Positions 28,837 to 38,071 of a DNA stretch of 64,000 nt are shown piece by piece. Numbering within the stretch: position 1 is the stretch's first letter; every line of letters starts with the position of its first letter. The stretch lies in NCBI RefSeq assembly GCF_017876535.1, contig NZ_JAGIOF010000001.1:3286001-3350000 (forward strand), written 5' to 3'. A program made the position numbers and the translations under genes. Below the pieces are notes generated by a model, which was not told the DNA's origin, did not search any database, and saw only the letters and a program-made list of their open reading frames with translations. This DNA is from Paeniglutamicibacter kerguelensis. Lineage in GTDB: Bacteria; Actinomycetota; Actinomycetes; Actinomycetales; Micrococcaceae.

Positions 28837-29764
28837 TGTTGACACCGGCCTCGGTCACGGCGAAGTCGCCCAGGTCGTACTTTTCCATCAACTTGGCGTA
28901 GGTCCCATCGTCGACCAGGGACTGCAAGGCCAGGCGCAACGCCTCGGTCAGCTCGGTGTTGTCTTTCAGCAGGCCGATGCCGGTGTAGACGGGGTTGTAG
29001 CCGGACGCAAACTCCGGGTCCCTGACCAGTTCGAAGATCTTTCCGTCCCCCGCGGTTGCCGCGGCGTAGGACGCAACCGCCGCATCCACGACGTCTGCGA
29101 CGGCCTTGCCCGAACGCACGGCGGTCTGTGCGTCGAGTTCGCTGGGCAACTGCACCAATTCAATGGGGCCCTTGCCTGCATCCTTGCACTTGGAGGCGTA
29201 GGCATTCAGGTATTCGCCCTGGATCGTGGCCTTTTGGACCGCAACCGGCTTGCCGCACAGATCGACCAGCGACTTGACCCCGTCGGGATTTCCCGCGTTG
29301 ACCAGGATCATGAATCCGGCGTGGAAGTAGTCGACGAAGTTGAGCACCTTTTGGCGCTCGGCCGTGTCGTTCATGCCGGCAAAGATGATGTCGTTCTTCC
29401 CTGCCTGCAACGAGGGGATGGATGCGTCGAAGGCCTGCTGCTGGAAGTTGAACTTGACCCCGAGCTTGGCACCCATGGCCTGCGACAGGTCGTAGTCCAG
29501 CCCCGTGGGGTTGTCGTTTTCGTCGAGCATCTCCATGGGCGGGTTCGGGATGTCCGCCGCCACGTTGATGACTCCCGATTCCTTGAACTTGGCGGGCAGT
29601 GCCGCGGCCGCGGTGCTGTCAACGCTGATGTCCAGGGCGGCGGAGCCCGGCCCGGCGTTTGCCGGCTCGTCCGAGGAACATCCGGCGAGGGTCAATGCCA
29701 GGCCGAGCGCGGCGACGGAGAACATTTTCAGTCCGGGGCGGAAGCGATTTTCAGTGCTGATCAT
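28823..29764 (-). CDS. Amino-acid ABC transporter substrate-binding lipoprotein
   Basis: A 313-residue lipoprotein with lipobox 'LTLAGC' and a mature SBP_bac_3-type fold: 'INVAADIPNPPMEMLDENDN', 'GLDYDLSQAMGAKLG', 'FAGMNDTAERQKVLNFVDYF', and 'ALQSLVDDGTYAKLMEKYDL'. It captures a small amino acid outside the membrane and delivers it to the permease encoded next. The ATG at 29764 is chosen because longer starts lack a signal peptide. Ligand identity is unknown; the decarboxylase encoded immediately upstream suggests a diamino acid. Confidence 0.93.
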   Translation of the reverse strand: MISTENRFRPGLKMFSVAALGLALTLAGCSSDEPANAGPGSAALDISVDSTAAAALPAKFKESGVINVAADIPNPPMEMLDENDNPTGLDYDLSQAMGAKLGVKFNFQQQAFDASIPSLQAGKNDIIFAGMNDTAERQKVLNFVDYFHAGFMILVNAGNPDGVKSLVDLCGKPVAVQKATIQGEYLNAYASKCKDAGKGPIELVQLPSELDAQTAVRSGKAVADVVDAAVASYAAATAGDGKIFELVRDPEFASGYNPVYTGIGLLKDNTELTEALRLALQSLVDDGTYAKLMEKYDLGDFAVTEAGVNNGGK

Positions 29765-29833
29765 GACGGGTTTTCCTTTGGGAGTCCGGGGGCACACAGG
29801 TGGGGAGCGAAGGTTGGGGAGGGACGATACGGA

Positions 29834-31135
29834 TTACCAGCGGCGCTGGAGCGCGGGTTGCTGCGTGTGCAGCAGGTCTTCGTAGGTTTCCCGCGCCACC
29901 GCCAGGGTGGAGGAACCGTCCGCGCAGAAGATGACCGGCGGCTTGCAGGCGCCGTTGTAGTTGTTGGCCAGCGTGTAGGCGTAGGCACCGGTGGCCGGCA
30001 TGACAACAAGGTCCCCGACTTGCGGGTCCGGGAGCGCCACGTCCTGGCACATGAGGTCCCCGGACTCGCATTGGCGCCCCACCACGTCGGCCACCACTGT
30101 GGGTTCGACCCCGATCTTGGTGGCCAGCAGCGCCTCATAGCGCTGCCCGGTCAGTGCGATGTCCATGTTGTCGGCCATGCCGCCGTTGACGGCCACGAAG
30201 GTCTTGCCAGTGGTCTTGACCGTGTTGACCGTGTACAGGGTGATGCCGGCGCGGGCCACGATGGAGCGTCCCGGTTCGATGATGAGCTTGGCGTCGGCCG
30301 GCAGCAGCCTGTCGGCCGCCTCGGTGATGGTGTCGAGGTAGGAATCGACGCTGGGTGCGACCTCGTCGTACGTGTATTTCACGCCCAGCCCGCCTCCCAC
30401 GTCGTAGGTGGAGAAGCTGCCGAACTCGGCCACCGAGCGCACGGCCGCGGCGAATGGCTCGGTTTCCAGCACCTGGGAGCCGATGTGGACGTGGATTCCC
30501 TCGAACTCAAGCATGGGGTGTGCCTCGATGCGGGCAATGGCCCGGGTGATGTCGGCCGGTGGCAGGCCGAATTTGGAATCGTTTCCACCGGTTACCTGGG
30601 AGGCATGGGTGGCCGGGGTGATTCCCGGAATCATCCGCAGCAGTACCTTTTGCGGTTTGGCGGCCAGCTTCTCGATGCGGTCTAGGTCGTCGAAGTTGTC
30701 CACGATGATGGCCCGGATTCCGGCTTCCAACGCCATCTGGATTTCCTGGTTGGATTTGGCGTTGCCGTGCAGATAGATGCGCTCGGGACTGACTCCCGCG
30801 GTGAGGGCCATCATCAGTTCACCGCCGCCGGCAACGTCGACGCTCAGTCCCTCTGCCTGCGCGATGGCGTACATGGCCACGCAGGGAAGGGACTTCGAGG
30901 CGAAGAGCACCTCCGAGTTCGGACGGCGGCTGCTGATTCCGTCGACGAAACGACGGATCTGCCGGCGGAGTCCCGTTTCGTCCATGATGTAGGCCGGGGT
31001 ACCGTACTGGCGGGCAAGTTCGGTGACGGGAACGCCGCCGATGGACAGTTCGCCGGTGTCGGAAATGGTTGATTCCTCGGGGAGGATCTCCATGAGGAGA
31101 TCCACCGAGGGCGCTGCTTGCTGGGTCACTGTCAT
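29834..31135 (-). CDS. Diaminopimelate-decarboxylase-like PLP enzyme
   Basis: A 433-residue fold-III PLP decarboxylase. The PLP lysine lies in 'FASKSLPCVAM', followed by 'YLHGNAKSNQEI', 'FEGIHVHIGSQV', 'IIEPGRSIVA' and the catalytic Cys in 'GRQCESGDLM', all diagnostic of LysA. LysA converts meso-diaminopimelate to lysine. This copy is not beside lysine genes but heads an ABC amino-acid importer operon divergent from a PucR regulator, so it may serve catabolism of an imported diamino acid rather than synthesis. The ATG at 31135 is preferred over an upstream start 27 bp earlier. It cannot be told apart from the biosynthetic enzyme by motif alone. Confidence 0.85.
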   Translation of the reverse strand: MTVTQQAAPSVDLLMEILPEESTISDTGELSIGGVPVTELARQYGTPAYIMDETGLRRQIRRFVDGISSRRPNSEVLFASKSLPCVAMYAIAQAEGLSVDVAGGGELMMALTAGVSPERIYLHGNAKSNQEIQMALEAGIRAIIVDNFDDLDRIEKLAAKPQKVLLRMIPGITPATHASQVTGGNDSKFGLPPADITRAIARIEAHPMLEFEGIHVHIGSQVLETEPFAAAVRSVAEFGSFSTYDVGGGLGVKYTYDEVAPSVDSYLDTITEAADRLLPADAKLIIEPGRSIVARAGITLYTVNTVKTTGKTFVAVNGGMADNMDIALTGQRYEALLATKIGVEPTVVADVVGRQCESGDLMCQDVALPDPQVGDLVVMPATGAYAYTLANNYNGACKPPVIFCADGSSTLAVARETYEDLLHTQQPALQRRW

Positions 31136-31321
31136 ATTGATGGGATTCCTTCGAGCTGGCAATCACTCCCGCCTCGCAGCTGGAGCGATCAAGTGTGAAT
31201 GTGATCTGCGTCAAGCGTAGGATTGCCAGCATCGAAAGATTTAGTAGTACCAAACAATATTGATGCGCTCGATTTGTCCTATCCGCTAAAGACGTGGGGG
31301 CAGGCGCCGGAAGGGACTCCC

Positions 31322-32935
31322 ATGAACAACAGCGGTCGACCGCTCAGCCTCGGCGGATTGCTTGGCATCCTGGGCGCCCCGTTGCTGACTCCACTCACCG
31401 GTGCCGCCGGACTCGAGTCTTCGATCTCGGTCCCCGTCATCCACGACCATTTGGATACGCTGCCGGAAACCCCCGGCGGGATCCTGTTGTTGGTGGGGGT
31501 GCAGCCGCAGGACCCGGGGTTTGGCGAACTGTTGGTGCGCGCGGCCGAAAACGGCTACAGCGCGGTCGCGCTGAAGACCCATGGCCAGCCGCCGGAAAGC
31601 GGGATCCATGATTCGGCGCCGCTGCCAGTAATTCAGGTCGACGACCAGGTGCCGTGGTTGCACCTGGACAACCTCATTACCGCGGTCACCAGCGGCAGGC
31701 CCGCCGGCAGCGCATCGGCCGAGTCATACGGCCAAGACTTGTTTGTTCTGGCCAATGCGTTGGCCACGGCCACCGACGGCGCGGTGGCCATCGAGGACCT
31801 AGATCGCAACATCCTCGCCTATTCGAACCTTGAGCGGCATGTGGTCGACCCGCTGCGCCGGAGCGGAATCCTGGCGCGCCAAGTGCCTGACATGGAAAAG
31901 AACATCGACCAGTACCGCTCCGTGATGCTCACCGACACGGTGGTGCATTTTCCGTACGACCCCTCGGACGGCGAGTTGCCCCGATGCGCCGCCCCGGTCC
32001 GTGCCGGACGCCAAATGCTAGGATCGATTTGGGTCATCGAGGACAAGGAACCTCTGGGGCCGGAGGCCGAGAGCGCTCTTCTGGAGGTCTCCCGGCTGGC
32101 CGCGGTTCATATCCTGCGCGCGCAGAATGCCGTGGACCTCGAACGCCAGGTGCGTACCGAGTGGCTGCGTTCGGCGCTGGACGGGCATGGCTCGGACCCG
32201 GCCACCTCGGCCCGCTTCGGGTTGATGGAGGGCCTATCCCCGGTGTTGCTGGGCTTCATGTTTGCCTCCGAAACGGCGGTCGGTGCCGGTGCGCCGCCGC
32301 TGCCTCTGACCCGGCAACTCGGAATCGCCGCCGAGCAGTACTGCTCGATTTTCCACGCCAACGTCTCCGCGCTGGAATCCGGCCGCGTGGTTTACGTCCT
32401 GGTGCCGGCCATCCGCTCGGAGGCTGCGGCCCTCCGCTTGGCGTCCGGGGCGACCGCCGCATTGGGCGCACGGCTGGGACACCAGGTCAATGTGGCGGTC
32501 AGTTCGGTGGGCGAGAGCCCCGGAACCGTGGCGGATCTGCGCCGCGAGATCGAAGACATCATCGGCGTGATTGAGCGACCGGAGCCAGGCCGGGAAATTG
32601 CGCAGGTGGTGAGCACCCGTGACGTTAATGCAGCGCTGCTGCTGCGCCAGCTCACCTCGCTGCTTGGCAACCAGCCACGGCTCATTCATCCGGGGGTGCA
32701 TGAGTTGCTGGATCACGATGCGCGCACCGGAAGCGAGTACCGGGCGAGCCTCTGCGCGTATTTTGCGCACACTGGCGACATGGCGGCCGCCGCACGGTCG
32801 CTGAATGTCCACCCGAATACGCTGCGCTATCGCGTACGGCGGGCCACCGAGCTGTTCGGCCTGGACTTCACCCGGGGCGATGACCAATTGGCGCTCTGGG
32901 TGCAGTTGCGGCTGGCCGAGTCCGCCGCAGGCTGA
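31322..32935 (+). CDS. PucR-family transcriptional regulator
   Basis: A 537-residue regulator. The N-terminal sensor region starts 'MNNSGRPLSLGGLLGILGAP', a GAF-like segment contains 'AIEDLDRNILAYSNLE', and the C-terminus has the PucR helix-turn-helix 'MAAAARSLNVHPNTLRYRVR'. The ATG at 31322 has GGAAGGGA 5 bp upstream; a TTG 99 bp earlier is open but has no ribosome site. The family usually activates purine or amino-acid catabolic genes in response to a ligand. The divergent decarboxylase/ABC operon, 186 bp away, is the natural target. Confidence 0.9.
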   Translation: MNNSGRPLSLGGLLGILGAPLLTPLTGAAGLESSISVPVIHDHLDTLPETPGGILLLVGVQPQDPGFGELLVRAAENGYSAVALKTHGQPPESGIHDSAPLPVIQVDDQVPWLHLDNLITAVTSGRPAGSASAESYGQDLFVLANALATATDGAVAIEDLDRNILAYSNLERHVVDPLRRSGILARQVPDMEKNIDQYRSVMLTDTVVHFPYDPSDGELPRCAAPVRAGRQMLGSIWVIEDKEPLGPEAESALLEVSRLAAVHILRAQNAVDLERQVRTEWLRSALDGHGSDPATSARFGLMEGLSPVLLGFMFASETAVGAGAPPLPLTRQLGIAAEQYCSIFHANVSALESGRVVYVLVPAIRSEAAALRLASGATAALGARLGHQVNVAVSSVGESPGTVADLRREIEDIIGVIERPEPGREIAQVVSTRDVNAALLLRQLTSLLGNQPRLIHPGVHELLDHDARTGSEYRASLCAYFAHTGDMAAAARSLNVHPNTLRYRVRRATELFGLDFTRGDDQLALWVQLRLAESAAG

Positions 32936-32973
32936 GCCGGAACCCTGTTTTGCCCCGGTCCGGAGCAATCCGC

Positions 32974-34221
32974 CTAGGCCCGCGTGTGCGGCTTCGTTGA
33001 CGCCGCGGATGGATCCACGCGCTCGAGGGCGTGCGGCAGGTGCTTCCGAGAGTTGATTGCGACCATGCCCAGCGACGCGGCACACAGCAGGACCATGCCC
33101 GCCAGGATCCAGGCGCCGCCGATCCACTGGGCCAGGAACGCCACGATGGTCGGGGCCAGGAAGCCGGCATAGGCCAGCGTGTAAAAGTACCCGGTGAGCG
33201 CACCGAGCTCGTGCGGCTCGGCGGCACGCTGGATCTCCAGCAGGCCGCCGACCATGAGCAGGCCGCTTCCCGATCCAAGGGTCGCCGAGGCTACCAGGCC
33301 CAGCGCCGGGCTGGCCAGGAGAATAGCCAGCAACACCAGGCACAGCCCGATGAGTACCACGCCGGTTCCGGTCAGCAGGGACCTGGCGTTGCGGACGGTG
33401 TCCACGCGCCGGGCCAAAGGCTGGATGAGCACGCTGCAGCCCAGCGTGATGGCCACGGCCGCCGTGGCATAGGCCAGACGCCCGTCCCCCAGCCCGGGAA
33501 CCACGGCCGGAATGACGGCAAAGCCGGTGGTACCGGCGGCGAACACCCACGGTGCGGCAGGGGCAACCACCAGCCGAAACCTCCTGCGCCCCTCGCCGTG
33601 GTGCGGTTCGCCGGCTGACCGGGAGGCCTGGGAATGTTGCCGCGTCAGGGTTTCGGGCAGCCTCGCCAGGATGACCAGCAGCGGAACGCACAACAGGATG
33701 TGCACGGCATAGGGCAGGACCTCCGGGGCAGGGGCCCACGCCGCCAGCAGCCCGCCCGCGACCGGGCCCAGCCAGAATCCGGCCGCGGTCAGCAACGAGG
33801 CCCGACGGGCCCCCGACCCCGGAACCGATTTCAGGTCCCAGGGCGCCTGGGAAAGTTCCTTGACCCAGCTGGTCGCCGCCGCCATCGTCAGGCCCGTGGC
33901 TGTTCCCGCCATGAGGCGGCCGACGAACAGCGGCGCGGCCCCGAAGACCGCGCCCATCATGGCCACGCTCGCGGCCATCGACAGGGACACGGCAAAAATC
34001 GTCACGCGCTTGCGACCGGTCCTGTCCGAGTACCGCCCGCCCAGCAGCAGTGCCGGAACCAGGCCCGCGACATAGATGCCCAGCATCGAGGTGACAAGGA
34101 CCTCGGAGAAGCCGTGGTGCTGCCGGTAGTAGACCAGCAATGAAACGAATTGGTTGGCACCCCAGCCGACCATCGTCAGGGACAGTGCTGCGGGGAACCA
34201 GGGTCTTGCGGGTCGTGACAC
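32974..34221 (-). CDS. MFS transporter
   Basis: A 415-residue protein with about 12 helices and MFS motif A-like 'LLLGGRYSDRTGRKRV' after helix 2. The GTG at 34221 is chosen because the open frame further upstream is polar, Arg/Cys-rich and runs into the divergent transporter gene. No substrate-specific motif was recognised; relatives include drug and sugar exporters. It is convergent with the PucR gene and divergent from another MFS gene. Confidence 0.85.
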   Translation of the reverse strand: MSRPARPWFPAALSLTMVGWGANQFVSLLVYYRQHHGFSEVLVTSMLGIYVAGLVPALLLGGRYSDRTGRKRVTIFAVSLSMAASVAMMGAVFGAAPLFVGRLMAGTATGLTMAAATSWVKELSQAPWDLKSVPGSGARRASLLTAAGFWLGPVAGGLLAAWAPAPEVLPYAVHILLCVPLLVILARLPETLTRQHSQASRSAGEPHHGEGRRRFRLVVAPAAPWVFAAGTTGFAVIPAVVPGLGDGRLAYATAAVAITLGCSVLIQPLARRVDTVRNARSLLTGTGVVLIGLCLVLLAILLASPALGLVASATLGSGSGLLMVGGLLEIQRAAEPHELGALTGYFYTLAYAGFLAPTIVAFLAQWIGGAWILAGMVLLCAASLGMVAINSRKHLPHALERVDPSAASTKPHTRA

Positions 34222-34347
34222 GACGGCGGGGACTCGACTTTCAATTCGGCAGGGGGCGCACCAACCGCCTCGGCACGCCGGCCGGCGGGAGCTGCGCAAA
34301 CACATTTCAGGCCAGTGTTTCATGTTTGGCCCCGGCTCACGGGGTTG

Positions 34348-35835
34348 ATGACGGCCCGCCCGGCCTTCAAGCTGGTGTTTGCCGGGCTGCTTCTGGCCGT
34401 CCTGCTCAACGCCCTTGACCAAACCATCGTGGCTACGGCGCTTCCCACCATCGTCGGCGAGCTCAACGGCTTCGACCAGCTCGCCTGGGTCATCACCGCC
34501 TACATCCTGGCCTCCACCATCGGCCTGCCGATCTACGGCAAGCTCGGCGACCAGTTCGGCCGCAAGCCGGTCTTCGTCTTTGCCGTGGTCCTCTTCCTGG
34601 CGGGCTCGGTCCTCAGCGGCCTGGCCACCTCAATGCCGATGCTCATCGCCTTCCGCGCCCTGCAGGGCCTGGGCGGCGGCGGGCTGATGATCGGCGCCCA
34701 GGGCATCATCGCGGACATGGTCCCGCCGCGAGACCGCGGCAAGTATATGGGCCTGCTCGGCGCCGCCTTCGCCGTCGCCTCCATCAGCGGCCCGCTGCTG
34801 GGCGGGGTCATCACCGAATTCTGGGGCTGGCGCTGGATCTTCTACATCAACGTGCCGCTCGGCGCGATCGCCCTGGCCTTCATCCTCAAACACTTGCACC
34901 TGCCCAGGCAGGAAAAGCGCAGCGGTTCCCTGGACTACGCCGGAATGGCCCTGCTCAGCTCGGCGTCCGTGGTGCTGGTCCTGGTCACCAGCTGGGGCGG
35001 CACCCACGACTGGACCTCCCCGCTGATCCTGGGCCTGGGAGCCCTGCTGCTGGCGCTGGTGGCTGCCTTCATCCTCGTTGAGCGACGCGCCGTTTCGCCC
35101 CTCATGCCCGGCCACCTCTTCAGGCACCGCCAGGTGCTGCTGGCAACAATGGTCGGCATCCTCGTCGGGGTCGTGATGTTCTCCACGATTTCCTACCTGC
35201 CCACGTTCTTCCAGCTGGTCAACGGGGCAACGGCCGTCGGCTCCGGGCTCATGATGATCCCGATGACCCTGGGCAACGTCATCGGGTCGATGGGCAGCGG
35301 ATCGATCGTTTCCAAGACCGGGCGCTACAAGCTCTTCCTGCTCGGCGGACCGGTCCTGATGCTCGGCGGACTCGCGCTGCTGGGAACCATGGGGGCCAAC
35401 ACCCCGTACGCCTCGGCCGCGGCCGGCATGTTCCTGGTGGGCCTGGGCATCGGCGTCATGATGCAAAACCTCGTGGTCATTGTGCAGTCGCAGGTCGAGC
35501 GCTCCGACCTGGGCGTGGCCACCAGCACCACGAACTACTTCCGCATGATCGGCGCCTCGGTGGGCATCGCCGTCTTCGGGTCGATCTTCATCTCGTCCTT
35601 CTCGTCCAAGCTGGCGGGTGCGGACCTCGGCTTCACCGCCGGCGGCGAGGGCGGGCTGGGATCGCTGACCCCGGAATTCGTGCACAGCCTGCCGGCGGGA
35701 ACGCAGGAGATGATCGCAGATGCGCTGGCCGGGTCCATGCCTCAGATCTTCCTGATCTCGATGGGACTCGCGGCAGGCGCGCTTGTCCTGGGGTTCCTGA
35801 TCCGGGAGACGCCCCTGTCCACCAGCCGGAGCTAG
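34348..35835 (+). CDS. DHA2-family (EmrB/QacA-type) multidrug MFS transporter
   Basis: A 495-residue protein with 14 predicted helices. Motif D1 'LLNALDQTIVATALPTIVGE', motif A 'GLPIYGKLGDQFGRKPVFV', and motif C region 'GLLGAAFAVASISGPLLGGV' identify the drug:H+ antiporter-2 family. Such pumps export dyes, detergents or antibiotics. The ATG at 34348 begins 'MTARPAFKLVFAG'; an in-frame start 33 bp upstream is unlikely. The 12-bp-stem hairpin just downstream ends the unit. No TetR or MarR regulator is adjacent. Confidence 0.92.
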   Translation: MTARPAFKLVFAGLLLAVLLNALDQTIVATALPTIVGELNGFDQLAWVITAYILASTIGLPIYGKLGDQFGRKPVFVFAVVLFLAGSVLSGLATSMPMLIAFRALQGLGGGGLMIGAQGIIADMVPPRDRGKYMGLLGAAFAVASISGPLLGGVITEFWGWRWIFYINVPLGAIALAFILKHLHLPRQEKRSGSLDYAGMALLSSASVVLVLVTSWGGTHDWTSPLILGLGALLLALVAAFILVERRAVSPLMPGHLFRHRQVLLATMVGILVGVVMFSTISYLPTFFQLVNGATAVGSGLMMIPMTLGNVIGSMGSGSIVSKTGRYKLFLLGGPVLMLGGLALLGTMGANTPYASAAAGMFLVGLGIGVMMQNLVVIVQSQVERSDLGVATSTTNYFRMIGASVGIAVFGSIFISSFSSKLAGADLGFTAGGEGGLGSLTPEFVHSLPAGTQEMIADALAGSMPQIFLISMGLAAGALVLGFLIRETPLSTSRS

Positions 35836-35845
35836 CACCGACGCA

Positions 35846-35893
35846 CGCTTCCTGCCGCGCCTTCGGGAGCTTCGGGGGCTTCGGCAGGAAGCG
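35846..35893 (+). terminator. Stem-loop after the DHA2 transporter gene
   Basis: CGCTTCCTGCCG at 35846-35857 pairs perfectly with 35882-35893. It starts 11 bp after the stop of the MFS gene; the 24-base loop is G-rich. There is no T-tract, so termination may be inefficient. Confidence 0.6.
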
Positions 35894-36003
35894 CCGGCAG
35901 CTGGAACCGCGATAGGGGCAGACACCGGGAGTCAACGCCGGCTCCCCGTAACATGGCGGGTATCCTTGTAGCCAACTCGCACGCTCAAGCCAAGGATCAA
36001 CGC

Positions 36004-36993
36004 ATGAACACCACCCCCGACAACGCCCCGGTTTTCCTCGATTGCGACACCGGGATCGACGACGCCCTGGCGCTGGCCTACCTGCTCGGATCCGGGGCCA
36101 ACCTCGTGGGCGTCGGCTCGGTCAGCGGCAACACCGATGCGCTGCAGGGAGCGACCAACACGCAGAACCTCCTGGCGCTGGCCGGACACGGGCACGTCCC
36201 GGTGGCCCTGGGCCACCACCACCCGCAGGCACGTCCCTACGGCGGCGGCGCACCGCACGTGCACGGCCAGAACGGCATCGGCGAAGTCGAGTTGCCCGAC
36301 GCCGGCCTGGAACTCGCGCCCGAGTCGGCACCCGAGATGCTGGTCCGGCTGGCCCGGGCCACCCCCGGCCAATTGCGTGTCATCGCCATCGGCCCGCTGA
36401 CCAACATCGCCGCGGCACTGCGCCTGGACCCGGAGCTTCCGGGCCTCATCCGGGAACTCACCATCATGGGCGGCGCGGCCATGGCCCCGGGCAACATCAC
36501 CCCGGCCTCCGAGGCCAACATCCACAACGACCCGGAAGCTGCGGCGGAGGTCTTTGCCGCGGACTGGGAGATCGTTCTGGTGCCGCTGGACGTGACGATG
36601 TCCCACGTGCTTGAGGAAGCCGACCTCGAACGCCTGCAGGCCAGCGAATCCCCCGCGGTGCAGGCCGTCGGGTCGATGCTCGGCTACTACTTCGATTTCT
36701 ACAAGGGCGTCTTCGGCCGACGTTGCTCGGTCATGCACGACCCGCTGGCCGCGGCCATCGCCGTCGGGCGGGTGCAGGCAACCTCCGCCCCCTACGCTCG
36801 CGTGGTCGTGGATGCCACCGACGGCCCCGGGCGCGGGCAGACCATTTGCGATCTGCGCGGACTCTACAAGGGCTACCCCAAGCCGTCGGGTGCGCACTGC
36901 CGAGTGGTGCTGGAAGCCGGGGAGGGCGCCATCGACGAGATCCTGCGCGGCACCCTGGCGCTGGCCGATGCGTCGTCAGTGGCGCGCCCGTGA
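36004..36993 (+). CDS. Inosine-uridine-preferring-type nucleoside hydrolase
   Basis: A 329-residue protein with the Ca2+-binding aspartate cluster 'FLDCDTGIDDALALAYLL' at the N-terminus, 'GPLTNIAAALRLDPEL', 'MGGAAMAPGNITPASEANIHNDPEAA', and 'MHDPLAAAIAV' near the C-terminus, as in nucleoside N-ribohydrolases. It splits ribonucleosides to base and ribose in the cytosol. The ATG at 36004 is used because upstream residues are not conserved in type. Its TGA overlaps the next gene's GTG by 4 bp, so a purine base released here can be passed to the deaminase. Confidence 0.93.
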   Translation: MNTTPDNAPVFLDCDTGIDDALALAYLLGSGANLVGVGSVSGNTDALQGATNTQNLLALAGHGHVPVALGHHHPQARPYGGGAPHVHGQNGIGEVELPDAGLELAPESAPEMLVRLARATPGQLRVIAIGPLTNIAAALRLDPELPGLIRELTIMGGAAMAPGNITPASEANIHNDPEAAAEVFAADWEIVLVPLDVTMSHVLEEADLERLQASESPAVQAVGSMLGYYFDFYKGVFGRRCSVMHDPLAAAIAVGRVQATSAPYARVVVDATDGPGRGQTICDLRGLYKGYPKPSGAHCRVVLEAGEGAIDEILRGTLALADASSVARP

Positions 36994-37979
36994 AATTGCC
37001 TGTTGCCGAACTGCACATTCACCTGGAAGGGACGCTGGAGCCAGAGACCATCCTGCGTCTAGCAGGGCAAAACAACATCGAGTTGCCGTGGCCTTCCTTG
37101 GAGGAGCTGCGCGCGCAGTACAACTTCAGCAACCTGCAGTCCTTCCTTGACCTGTTCTACGCGAACATGGCAGTGCTGCGCACCGCAGCGGACTTCCAGG
37201 AGATCACCACCGCCTACCTGCTGCGCGCCCACGAATCGGGCGTGCGGCACGTTGAGTTGTTCTTCGACCCGCAGGCCCACCTCGAGCGCGGCCTGATACT
37301 TGCCGAGGTGATCGCCGGGATCCGCGCGGGCCTCGACGAGGGCCTGGCACGCTGGGGCATCACGCACCGCCTCATCGCCTGCTTCTGGCGCCATGCCCCC
37401 GCCGAATCCGCCATGGAGATTCTGCGCACCCTGGTGCAGGAAAAACACGCCATCGATGGCATCGGGCTGGATTCCTCCGAGCTCGGCTACCCGCCGATCC
37501 TGTTCCAGGAGGTCTTCGCCTACGCCCGTGAAAACGGTTTGCACGTCGTGGCCCATGCCGGCGAGGAAGGCCCCGCCGAGTACATCGTCCAGGCCATCGA
37601 CCTTCTGAAAGTCGAACGCATCGATCACGGAATCCGCTGCCTCGAGGACCCGGCCCTGGTGCAACGGCTGGTGGCCGAACAGATGCCGCTGACTGTGTGC
37701 CCGCTCTCGAACGTGCGGCTGCGGGCGGTGGATACCATCGCCGACCATCCCCTGCGGCAGATGTTGGACCTGGGCCTGAAGGTATCCATCCACTCGGATG
37801 ACCCCGCCTACTTCGGCGGCTACCTGGACGCGAATTTCGCCGCGGTCATCGGTCAGTTCGACCTGAGCCGCGAGGACCAAGCGGTGCTGGCCAGGAACTC
37901 GGTCGAGGGTTCCTTCCTCGACGCCCCGGCCAAGGCCATGCTTCTCGCCGAAGTGAACGCCTGGCTGGGATCACACTAG
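36990..37979 (+). CDS. Adenosine deaminase family, probably adenine deaminase (Aah1-type)
   Basis: A 329-residue TIM-barrel metallohydrolase. Zn ligands are in 'ELHIHLEGTLEPETILRLA', the active-site 'VAHAGEEGPAEYI', and 'SIHSDDPAYFGGYL'. The 'HLEGTLEPE' plus 'YNFSNLQSFLDLFY' and 'HVELFFDPQAHLERG' pattern resembles the yeast Aah1-like adenine deaminases more than adenosine deaminases. With the nucleoside hydrolase it would turn adenosine into hypoxanthine. The GTG at 36990 overlaps the upstream TGA (GTGA); no longer start fits. A strong bidirectional terminator follows. Confidence 0.9.
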   Translation: MKLPVAELHIHLEGTLEPETILRLAGQNNIELPWPSLEELRAQYNFSNLQSFLDLFYANMAVLRTAADFQEITTAYLLRAHESGVRHVELFFDPQAHLERGLILAEVIAGIRAGLDEGLARWGITHRLIACFWRHAPAESAMEILRTLVQEKHAIDGIGLDSSELGYPPILFQEVFAYARENGLHVVAHAGEEGPAEYIVQAIDLLKVERIDHGIRCLEDPALVQRLVAEQMPLTVCPLSNVRLRAVDTIADHPLRQMLDLGLKVSIHSDDPAYFGGYLDANFAAVIGQFDLSREDQAVLARNSVEGSFLDAPAKAMLLAEVNAWLGSH

Positions 37980-38003
37980 GTTCAAGCCAAGGCCCCCAGA
38001 GCA

Positions 38004-38042
38004 AAGTAGTGCCCGCCCGGTTGGACCGGGCGGGCACTACTT
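38004..38042. terminator. Bidirectional rho-independent terminator
   Basis: An 18-bp perfect stem (38004-38021 with 38025-38042; core GTAGTGCCCGCCCGGT) with a 3-base loop, AA-rich before and TTG-TTGTTTC after. It separates the purine deaminase gene from the convergent DUF1445 gene, so it can end transcripts from both sides. Confidence 0.92.
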
Positions 38043-38071
38043 GTTGTTTCTGCGTTTGGATGCGGCCGGCG

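Noticed and set aside
34222..34422. Extension of the minus-strand MFS gene to 34422
   Set aside because: It would overlap the divergent DHA2 transporter gene start at 34348 and adds a Cys/Arg-rich, non-membrane segment.
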